Of a stretch of DNA of 12,170 nt, positions 7,725-12,170 are shown piece by piece (the stretch's first letter is position 1; each line of letters starts with the position of its first letter). A program made the position numbers and the translations under genes. The notes below the pieces were generated by a model. That model ran no database searches, was not told the DNA's origin, and worked only from the letters and a program-made list of their open reading frames with translations. This DNA comes from Paracoccus sp. (in: a-proteobacteria) (GTDB lineage Bacteria > Pseudomonadota > Alphaproteobacteria > Rhodobacterales > Rhodobacteraceae): assembly GCA_018056045.1 (NCBI GenBank), contig JAGPGI010000041.1, forward strand, positions 1-12,170, read 5' to 3'.

Positions 7725-8087
7725 CTACGCCTGGTCCTCGGACAGGCTGGCGGTGCTTGCGGCCAGCTCATCGGCCAGAAAACGCTCGAAATCGTCCAGA
7801 TCCACGGGATCGAACTGGCCAAAGCCCTGCATCCAGATCGAGGCGCTGCGCAGCCCGTCCGGCTCGAGCTTGCACCAGATGATGCGACCGCGCCGCTCTT
7901 GCCGGATCAGCCCCGCCGCCGCCAGCACCGCCAGATGCTTGGATATCGCCGCAAGGCTGACCGCGAAGGGCGCGGCCACGTCGGTGACCGCCATGTCATC
8001 CTCGAGCAGCATGGCAAGGATCGCCCGCCGCGTCGGATCGGCGAGGGCGGAAAAGATGGCGTCGAGCGTGGCGGTCTGCGGGGTCAT
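7725..8087 (-). CDS. ArsR-family winged-helix transcriptional regulator
   Basis: A 120-residue DNA-binding regulator. FSALADPTRRAILAML (12-27) is the classic ArsR helix-1/2 signature. The helix-turn-helix runs from about 33 to 60 (VTDVAAPFAVSLAAISKHL, then LAAAGLI), and the wing is QERRGRIIWCKLEP. The single cysteine (C72, in the wing) and the absence of the ELCVCDL motif argue against a metal sensor; it looks more like the SdpR-like, metal-independent branch. Such genes often sit with an SRPBCC or transporter gene, but here there is none: it is convergent with the nucleotidase and divergent from the ATP synthase F0 operon. The 186-base shared upstream region holds a candidate operator. The target is unknown; self-regulation is the safest guess. 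The ribosome binding site is weak. Confidence 0.9.
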   Translation of the reverse strand: MTPQTATLDAIFSALADPTRRAILAMLLEDDMAVTDVAAPFAVSLAAISKHLAVLAAAGLIRQERRGRIIWCKLEPDGLRSASIWMQGFGQFDPVDLDDFERFLADELAASTASLSEDQA

Positions 8088-8173
8088 GGGCTTTGCTTAA
8101 CTTGCGGGTTGAATATGGAACGGATGTCCGGGGGGCCGCAAGTCCGGGTTTTCCTGCCGTTCCGCGCGACACC

Positions 8174-8195
8174 AATCATATGTTTTTCAATGATT
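8174..8195. promoter_or_regulatory. AT-rich inverted repeat, possible ArsR operator
   Basis: AATCAT (8174-8179) and ATGATT (8190-8195) are perfect inverted copies separated by 10 bases, in a noticeably AT-rich patch of the arsR-atpI gap, about 20 bases before the atp -35 candidate. The operator role is inferred from position and symmetry only. Confidence 0.3.
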
Positions 8196-8215
8196 TGCGT
8201 GCCGTATCGCTTTGC

Positions 8216-8244
8216 TTGACTCATGACGTCCCAGCCCCTATCAC
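8216..8244 (+). promoter_or_regulatory. Candidate promoter of the atp F0 operon
   Basis: TTGACT (8216-8221, five of six) and TATCAC (8239-8244, four of six) are separated by exactly 17 bases. Transcription would start near 8251, just before the AtpI ribosome binding site, giving a leader of about 25 bases. This is the best sigma-70-type match in the window. Confidence 0.5.
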
Positions 8245-8260
8245 CGCGCCAACCGATAAC

Positions 8261-8265
8261 GGGGG
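8261..8265 (+). promoter_or_regulatory. Ribosome binding site supporting a TTG start of atpI
   Basis: GGGGG lies 8 bases before TTG 8274. A TGA at 8268 closes the frame upstream, and no ATG appears in frame until inside the conserved region (8408), so TTG is the only sensible start. Confidence 0.55.
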
Positions 8266-8273
8266 TGTGAGCC

Positions 8274-8618
8274 TTGGCCGAACAGCCGCATGATGAGGCC
8301 GCGCGAACCCGGGACGCCGAGCGTCTGCGTTCGCTTGAGGCCCGGCTGGGGCACAAGGCGAAAGAGCAGGGTCCCTCGCGCGGAGAGGAACATTTCAGTC
8401 AGGCCAACATGGCCTGGCGCATGGTGACCGAACTTGTGGCCGGATTGGCCATCGGCTTCGGGATCGGATTCGGGCTGGACTATGTGACCGGCTGGCGCCC
8501 GGTCTTCATGGTGGTCTTTGTGCTGCTGGGCCTGGTGGCCGGCATCAAGACCATGATGCGGACGGCGCATGAGATTGGCAGGAAACCGGGGCACTCCGGC
8601 GACGACAAGGGTGAATGA
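8274..8618 (+). CDS. atpI: F0F1 ATP synthase assembly protein AtpI
   Basis: A 114-residue inner-membrane protein of the AtpI/AtpZ family, which helps assemble the c-ring and is linked to Mg2+ supply; it is not a structural subunit. The first ~45 residues are a charged, helical cytoplasmic region ([18 protein letters not shown]). [20 protein letters not shown] leads into two membrane helices (about 50-71 and 76-94) with the small-residue motif [14 protein letters not shown], followed by [10 protein letters not shown]. The start is TTG; MAEQP... resembles related AtpI N-termini. It is first in the F0 operon, and its TGA overlaps an ATG of atpB. The weak start codon would keep expression low relative to the structural subunits. 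Confidence 0.92.
   Translation: MAEQPHDEAARTRDAERLRSLEARLGHKAKEQGPSRGEEHFSQANMAWRMVTELVAGLAIGFGIGFGLDYVTGWRPVFMVVFVLLGLVAGIKTMMRTAHEIGRKPGHSGDDKGE
8607..8611 (+). promoter_or_regulatory. Ribosome binding site favouring ATG 8621 of atpB
   Basis: AAGGG lies 9 bases before ATG 8621 but only 3 before ATG 8615. The spacing favours 8621 as the main start. Confidence 0.5.
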
Positions 8619-8620
8619 CG

Positions 8621-9370
8621 ATGGCGACAGAAGAAGAAGTAGGTGGTCTGGTTTTCCATCCGATGGATCAGTTCGTCGTCAAGCCGCTGTTCGGCGACGG
8701 TGCGGTGAACTGGTACACGCCGACCAATGCGACGCTGTGGATGGCCCTGGCTGCGCTGGCCATCACCGGCCTGCTGGTGTTTGGCACGCGTGGCCGTGCG
8801 ATCGTGCCCAACCGCCTGCAATCCATTGCCGAACTGCTTTACGGCATGGTCCGCAAGATGGTCGAGGACATCACCGGCAAGGACGGGCTGAAGTACTTCC
8901 CCTATGTGATGACGCTGTTCTGCTTCATCCTGTTCGCGAACTTCCTGGCCCTGCTGCCCAAAAGCTTCTCGCCGACCTCGCATATCGCGGTGACCGCGGT
9001 GCTGGCGCTGCTGGTCTTTGTCGGCGTCACCGTGCTGGGCTTTGTCAAGAACGGCGCGCATTTCCTTGGCCTGTTCTGGGTCAGCTCGGCGCCGCTGGCG
9101 CTGCGCCCGGTTCTGGCGGTGATCGAACTGATCTCGTATTTCGTGCGCCCGGTCAGCCACTCCATCCGACTTGCCGGCAACATCATGGCCGGTCACGCCG
9201 TGATCAAGGTGTTTGCGGCCTTCGCCGCTGTGGCCGCGATCGCGCCGGTCTCGGTTCTGGCCATCGTCGCTATCTACGGGCTTGAGGTGCTTGTCGCACT
9301 GATCCAGGCCTATGTCTTCACCATCCTGACCTGCGTCTATCTGAAAGACGCCCTGCATCCCGCGCACTGA
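8621..9370 (+). CDS. atpB: ATP synthase F0 subunit a
   Basis: Subunit a is the membrane stator forming the two proton half-channels against the c-ring. At 249 residues it is normal for the family. Hydrophobic helices are visible at about 38-54, 95-113, 122-142, 150-166 and a long pair from about 190 to 240. The essential arginine is R183 in [14 protein letters not shown] (E. coli aR210), and [11 protein letters not shown] is a family signature. [13 protein letters not shown] near the N-terminus is typical of alphaproteobacteria. ATG 8621 is preferred on ribosome-binding-site spacing. An ATG at 8615 overlapping the atpI stop as ATGA would add two residues and is a fair alternative; either way translation is coupled to atpI. 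A hairpin begins at its stop codon. Confidence 0.96.
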   Translation: MATEEEVGGLVFHPMDQFVVKPLFGDGAVNWYTPTNATLWMALAALAITGLLVFGTRGRAIVPNRLQSIAELLYGMVRKMVEDITGKDGLKYFPYVMTLFCFILFANFLALLPKSFSPTSHIAVTAVLALLVFVGVTVLGFVKNGAHFLGLFWVSSAPLALRPVLAVIELISYFVRPVSHSIRLAGNIMAGHAVIKVFAAFAAVAAIAPVSVLAIVAIYGLEVLVALIQAYVFTILTCVYLKDALHPAH

Positions 9371-9377
9371 GCGCGGG
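9359..9377 (+). other. Intercistronic hairpin between atpB and atpE
   Basis: CCCGCGC (9359-9365) pairs perfectly with GCGCGGG (9371-9377) around the loop ACTGA, which contains the atpB stop codon. No T-run follows, so it is not an intrinsic terminator. It may mark a processing or stability boundary before atpE. Confidence 0.6.
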
Positions 9378-9430
9378 ACCGCAGATCAGGCAAATCGAAA
9401 CCCTTTCCAAAAGCCTCAAGGAGCATCAAT

Positions 9431-9664
9431 ATGGAAAATCTGGGTCAACTCGGACAGTATCTCGGCGCAGGTCTGGCTTGCATCGGCATGGCGGGCGCCG
9501 CCATGGGTGTGGGCAACGTTGCCGGCAACTACCTGGCGGGCGCGCTGCGCAATCCGTCGGCTGCCGCCTCGCAGACCGCCACGCTGTTCATCGGCATGGC
9601 CTTCGCCGAAGCTCTGGGGATCTTCTCGTTCCTGGTCGCTCTGCTGCTGCTGTTCGCAGTCTGA
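9431..9664 (+). CDS. atpE: ATP synthase F0 subunit c
   Basis: A 77-residue hairpin protein that oligomerises into the rotating c-ring (12 copies in Paracoccus denitrificans). Helix 1 (about 8-36) is rich in Gly/Ala ([17 protein letters not shown]). The polar loop contains R40-N41-P42, which contacts F1. Helix 2 (about 48-76) carries the proton-binding carboxylate E60 in [17 protein letters not shown] (9418-9423) lies 7 bases before the ATG and is the best ribosome binding site in the operon. Unlike its neighbours the gene is not overlapped: spacers of 60 and 79 bases flank it, each with a hairpin. This fits the need for many copies of c per complex. Confidence 0.97.
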   Translation: MENLGQLGQYLGAGLACIGMAGAAMGVGNVAGNYLAGALRNPSAAASQTATLFIGMAFAEALGIFSFLVALLLLFAV

Positions 9665-9688
9665 TCCTTATCTGCCATCCTTGCGGTT

Positions 9689-9713
9689 GGGTGGGGGCGT
9701 CATGCGCCCACCC
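9689..9713 (+). other. Intercistronic hairpin between atpE and atpF'
   Basis: GGGTGGG (9689-9695) pairs with CCCACCC (9707-9713). Inside it, one G/G mismatch is followed by two more G-C pairs and a GTCAT loop. No T-run follows. It lies 25 bases after the atpE stop and could protect the atpE message from 3' decay or reduce read-through. Confidence 0.6.
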
Positions 9714-9743
9714 GATTGTGAAACGACCGGCATGGGGTAGGAT

Positions 9744-10406
9744 ATGATCAGCCTGTTGCAACAGACCGCGCCAGCCGTGGTCGAAAATACCGAAACGGTG
9801 GTTTCCACCGAATCCGCCGAAGCGGCGGGTCATGGCGCCGATGCGGCCCATGCCGTGGCGGGTGCAGCTGATGCCGCCCACGCAGCGGCTGGCCATGCGG
9901 CCAGTGCGCCCGGCATGCCGCAACTGGATTTCGCGACCTTTGGCAACCAGATCTTCTGGCTGCTGGTCGTTCTGGCGGTGATCTACTGGGTCCTGTCGCG
10001 GATTGCGTTGCCGCGCATCGGCGGGGTCATCTCGGACCGTCAGGGCGCCATTACCGGCGACCTCATGGCTGCCGAGGAATTCAAGCTGAAGGCCAAGGAG
10101 GCCGAGGCTGCCTATGACAAGGCGCTGGCCGATGCCCGCACCGAGGCACAAAAGATCGTGGCCGCCAACAAGGCCGAGATGCAGAAAGAACTGAACGCGG
10201 CCATTGCCCATGCTGACGCGGAAATCGGGGCTCGTGCCGCCGAATCCGAAAAGCGCATCGGCGAGATTCGCGCCTCGGCGGTCGAGGATGCGCGCAGTGT
10301 CGCGCGTGAGGTGACTGCGGCTCTGGTTCAGAACTTCGGCGGCTCGGCCGACCAGAAACTGGTCAATGACGCGGTCGACCAGCGACTGAAGGGGGCGCTG
10401 CAATGA
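9744..10406 (+). CDS. atpF': ATP synthase F0 subunit b'
   Basis: One of two unlike b-type stalk subunits; b and b' pair to form the peripheral stalk holding F1 against rotation. The 220-residue protein has a soluble N-terminal tail (1-60) whose 26-56 part is almost only Ala, Gly and His, then one membrane helix (about 67-86, [19 protein letters not shown]). After [14 protein letters not shown] comes a long charged coiled coil (95-200) rich in Ala, Glu and Lys. IALPRIG and the position before a second b gene identify b' rather than b. The ribosome binding site is modest (GTAGGA). The stop overlaps the start of atpF as ATGA, which should couple b' and b at near equal levels. The gene is named atpG or atpX in some annotations. 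Confidence 0.93.
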   Translation: MISLLQQTAPAVVENTETVVSTESAEAAGHGADAAHAVAGAADAAHAAAGHAASAPGMPQLDFATFGNQIFWLLVVLAVIYWVLSRIALPRIGGVISDRQGAITGDLMAAEEFKLKAKEAEAAYDKALADARTEAQKIVAANKAEMQKELNAAIAHADAEIGARAAESEKRIGEIRASAVEDARSVAREVTAALVQNFGGSADQKLVNDAVDQRLKGALQ

Positions 10407-10957
10407 AACGTCTGAGCGTTCTCTTTGCCCTGATCGCCAGCCCCGCGCTGGCTGCTTCGGGTCCGTTCTTCTCGCTGCGCAATACCGACTTCATCGTCCT
10501 GCTGGCCTTTCTGGTCTTCATCGGTGTGCTGGTCTATTACCGCGTGCCGCAGATCGTCGGCGGGCTGCTGGACAAGCGCGCCGAGGGCATCCGCAACGAT
10601 CTGGCCGAGGCCCGTCGCCTGCGCGAGGAAGCCCAGGAGATTTATGCCAGCTATGAGCGCCGCCAGCGCGAGGTGAAGGGTCTGGCCGACCAGATCGTCG
10701 CCAATGCCAAGCGCGAAGCCACGCTCGAGGCCGAAAAGGCCAAGGCCGCGCTGAAGCTGTCGATCGAGCGTCGCCTGAAAGCGGCAGAGGATCAGATCGC
10801 CAGCGCCGAGGGCGATGCCGTCCGCGCCGTCCGCGACCGTGCCGTGCAGACCGCGATGGCGGCCGCGACCGAGATCCTGGGCAAGCAGGCCAGCGCCGCC
10901 GACCGCAGCGCCGGCATCGACAAGGCCATCGAAGACGTGGCGAACCGTCTGAACTGA
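10403..10957 (+). CDS. atpF: ATP synthase F0 subunit b
   Basis: The second peripheral-stalk subunit, 184 residues. The first 17 residues ([17 protein letters not shown]) look like a cleavable signal peptide ending ALA. The membrane helix is about 28-46 ([19 protein letters not shown]), followed by [21 protein letters not shown], the conserved entry to the stalk, and a continuous charged coiled coil to about 165. The ATG overlaps the b' stop by four bases, and AAGGGGG (10389-10395) lies 7 bases upstream. It is last in the F0 operon, ending before a strong terminator. No F1 genes follow, in keeping with the separate F0 and F1 operons of Rhodobacterales and Rhodospirillales. Confidence 0.94.
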   Translation: MKRLSVLFALIASPALAASGPFFSLRNTDFIVLLAFLVFIGVLVYYRVPQIVGGLLDKRAEGIRNDLAEARRLREEAQEIYASYERRQREVKGLADQIVANAKREATLEAEKAKAALKLSIERRLKAAEDQIASAEGDAVRAVRDRAVQTAMAAATEILGKQASAADRSAGIDKAIEDVANRLN

Positions 10958-11001
10958 TGTTCGGGGTCGCGCCCGCCGCGATCCTTTGGACAGTGATCCA
11001 G

Positions 11002-11036
11002 ACCCCCGGGGCGAAAGCTTCGGGGGTTTTGTTTTG
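11002..11036 (+). terminator. Intrinsic terminator of the atp F0 operon
   Basis: Bases 11002-11012 pair with 11017-11027 over 11 pairs, including two G-U pairs (11009/11020 and 11010/11019), closed by a GAAA tetraloop (11013-11016). TTTTGTTTTG follows. It lies 44 bases after the atpF stop. Confidence 0.9.
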
Positions 11037-11059
11037 CGATGTCCGTTGGATGCGGCATT

Positions 11060-11084
11060 CGTCCGCTTGGCGGACCAGCGGACG
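11060..11084. repeat. Inverted repeat with an alternative inner pairing
   Basis: CGTCCGCT (11060-11067) and AGCGGACG (11077-11084) are perfect inverted copies 9 bases apart. The spacer also contains GCGGAC (11070-11075), which can pair with GTCCGC (11061-11066), so two exclusive hairpins are possible. It lies between the atp terminator and the AT-rich gene, near the composition change. Function is unknown. Confidence 0.5.
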
Positions 11085-11203
11085 GCTATGCCTTAGCTAG
11101 AGCAGGTGTAGAGCGCCCCCACGGGCAGGGTCAAACTTTATGCAGGAAAAATCTTCCCATAGCATGAAATTTTTGCGTTACACTGCTGACTATAGCAGCA
11201 AGT

Positions 11204-11209
11204 AGGAGG
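11204..11209 (+). promoter_or_regulatory. Ribosome binding site of the AT-rich gene
   Basis: AGGAGG lies 5 bases before ATG 11215 and 14 before ATG 11224, which favours 11215. I see no convincing -35/-10 pair in the 180 bases upstream. Confidence 0.7.
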
Positions 11210-11214
11210 GTACT

Positions 11215-11754
11215 ATGTTCACCATGAAGAAAACTGCCATTATTGGTTTCATTTTTTTGGGAATGGTTAGCGCCGCGTCAGCGTTGACGTATAGAGATGA
11301 GAACAATGTGATAGCTACGAAAACAATACCGTTCCAAATCACGAACGGAGCTCGTGTCGAGCAAGGGGTCGTTAAGTATGAATTTTCGGTTCGCGTATTG
11401 GCGATTCAAACTGGAAGCGCATCGACTTGGGATCACCCCATTGATGATCGCCAATGCACAATAAATGTATTTTCAAGTATCATCAGGAACGTTTGTTTTA
11501 CCACTATTTTGGGGGAGCAGTCATGTGGCAACAAATGGTCTGTGCCACTCCCTCAATCTGCTAAATATACGCCAATCAAGGCAAATTTTTTAGACTATGA
11601 TCCATGTAATGACTATGATGTTAAGATGGATGCGCTGAAGCGTCAGGTCACAGTTGAATTATCGGGAAGTATTGACGCCATATATAAAGAAGACTTGGAA
11701 AGTTTGAAATCAGATTGGACTGGAGATAAGGTTGTTGTGACCTACCAAAACTAG
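11215..11754 (+). CDS. Unrecognised small secreted protein with four cysteines
   Basis: I do not recognise this 179-residue protein. The start is set by AGGAGG (11204-11209). The N-terminus is a classic signal peptide: Lys5-Lys6, a hydrophobic core (TAIIGFIFLGMVSA), and ASA before Leu24. The mature ~156 residues are mostly polar, with beta-like alternation (GVVKYEFSVRVLAIQTG) and four cysteines (C81, C94, C104, C131) that could form two disulfides outside the cytoplasm. No second membrane helix, lipobox or catalytic motif is visible. Sampled 60-base lines of the gene are 35-40% GC against about 65% in the atp genes, with AT-ending codons (ATA, TTT, AAT, TTA) rare in its neighbours, so recent acquisition is likely. 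It stands alone between the atp terminator and a bidirectional terminator. A periplasmic or exported accessory protein is as far as the sequence supports. Confidence 0.8.
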   Translation: MFTMKKTAIIGFIFLGMVSAASALTYRDENNVIATKTIPFQITNGARVEQGVVKYEFSVRVLAIQTGSASTWDHPIDDRQCTINVFSSIIRNVCFTTILGEQSCGNKWSVPLPQSAKYTPIKANFLDYDPCNDYDVKMDALKRQVTVELSGSIDAIYKEDLESLKSDWTGDKVVVTYQN

Positions 11755-12007
11755 TGCTGAACACGCACAGGGCTGGGGATCAGTTTATCTACGACTGCAT
11801 AATGGAGCATTGTCCGAGAAACTTCCCTGAGCTGCAGGTGTGGGTGTTAGCAAGTGGTGCAGCACCCTAAAACCGTCACTCCAGGCGGTACCATCCTTGG
11901 GGCCAAGGACGGCGAAAGCGGAAAAATGGAATCATGCAGCCGAAAGACCGCAATGGGCTCATAGCAGCCAAATGATCTCCGATGGCCCATGAGGCAGACA
12001 AAATGCA
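11755..12007. other. Stretch without a convincing gene
   Basis: About 250 bases of mixed composition between the AT-rich gene and the terminator. It holds a 38-codon GTG-started frame (11754-11870) with no recognisable similarity, a near-palindrome TCCTTGG-GG-CCAAGGA (11894-11909), and an imperfect dyad around 11950-11965 (GCAATG...CATAGC). No tRNA, known RNA, transposase fragment or promoter was recognised. It could be decayed acquired DNA or a dispersed intergenic repeat. Confidence 0.45.
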
Positions 12008-12042
12008 AAAGGCCGGCAGCGAACTGCCGGCCTTTCTTGTTT
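12008..12042. terminator. Bidirectional terminator before the ompA-like gene
   Basis: GGCCGGCAG (12011-12019) and CTGCCGGCC (12024-12032) form a perfect 9-pair stem with a CGAA loop, extended by three A-T pairs (12008-12010 with 12033-12035). TTTCTTGTTTG follows on the plus strand and CCTTTTGCATTTTG on the minus strand, so it should end transcripts from both sides. It lies 17 bases beyond the minus-strand stop. Confidence 0.85.
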
Positions 12043-12058
12043 GTCGTCTGTGCCACCC

Positions 12059-12170
12059 TTAGCGGGTCGGGGTGATCAGGATCTGCACGCGGCGGTTCTG
12101 GGCGCGGCCCGCCACCGTCTCATTGCTCGCGACCGGCTGGCTGGCGCCGCGGCCCGCGGTGCTCAGGCGG
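12059..12170 (-). CDS. OmpA-family protein, C-terminal end only
   Basis: Only the last 36 codons are in the window; the gene runs off the right edge. The visible end reads GRGASQPVASNET, then GRAQNRRVQILITPTR and stop. This is the end of the OmpA-like peptidoglycan-binding domain, where the GxGxxxPVASN stretch and the NRRV(E/Q)I arginines contact diaminopimelate of the cell wall. The whole protein is probably an outer-membrane lipoprotein or OmpA-like protein anchoring the envelope, but the upstream part needed to choose (YiaD-, Pal- or OmpA-type) is missing. The short gap and a shared terminator are the only link to the left-hand gene, which is convergent. Confidence 0.9.
   Translation of the reverse strand, partial: RLSTAGRGASQPVASNETVAGRAQNRRVQILITPTR

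Noticed and set aside
8093..8293. 66-codon plus-strand frame in the arsR-atpI gap
   Set aside because: It covers the atp promoter candidate and the atpI start, with no ribosome binding site or motif.
11183..11198. Small hairpin CTGCT...AGCAG before the AT-rich gene
   Set aside because: Only five pairs with a six-base loop; expected by chance and it does not cover the ribosome binding site.
11847..12056. 69-codon minus-strand frame
   Set aside because: It reads through the bidirectional terminator stem just after starting and has no recognisable similarity.

Overview
The window is GC-rich alphaproteobacterial chromosome, most likely Paracoccus or a close Rhodobacterales relative. The evidence is the gene transfer agent (GTA) tail gene with its TIM-barrel-like domain, the F0 operon arranged atpI-atpB-atpE-atpF'-atpF with no F1 genes behind it, the DUF952-pyrD pair, and coding DNA of roughly 65% GC. 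The genus is inferred from gene content and protein style, not from a database comparison.

Bases 1-3604 (+) are the end of a GTA structural cluster: a large baseplate/host-specificity protein whose 5' end lies outside the window, then a DUF2793 protein that starts inside it with a strong ribosome binding site. A serine acetyltransferase gene (cysE, 3681-4520, +) follows. Its leader holds a 13-pair inverted repeat around a possible promoter. Convergent to it are pyrD and an upstream DUF952 gene (4537-5936, -), joined by an ATGA overlap. A periplasmic 5'-nucleotidase (6067-7668, +) reads away from DUF952 and ends at a clear intrinsic terminator. A small ArsR-type regulator (7725-8087, -) is divergent from the ATP synthase F0 operon (8274-10957, +).

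The F0 operon encodes AtpI, subunit a, subunit c, b' and b. Overlapping stop/start codons link atpI to atpB and atpF' to atpF. The c-subunit gene is instead set apart by spacers, each carrying a stable hairpin without a T-run, which suggests separate control of its mRNA. The operon ends at an 11-pair terminator with a GAAA loop.

After the operon the base composition changes sharply. An AT-rich gene (11215-11754, about 35-40% GC in sampled lines) encodes a small secreted protein with four cysteines that I do not recognise. It is followed by about 300 bases without a convincing gene, a bidirectional terminator, and the 3' end of an OmpA-family gene on the minus strand. This AT-rich gene and its flanks are the least ordinary part of the window. 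The rest is mostly housekeeping and GTA genes, and I do not see a clear new multi-gene system.
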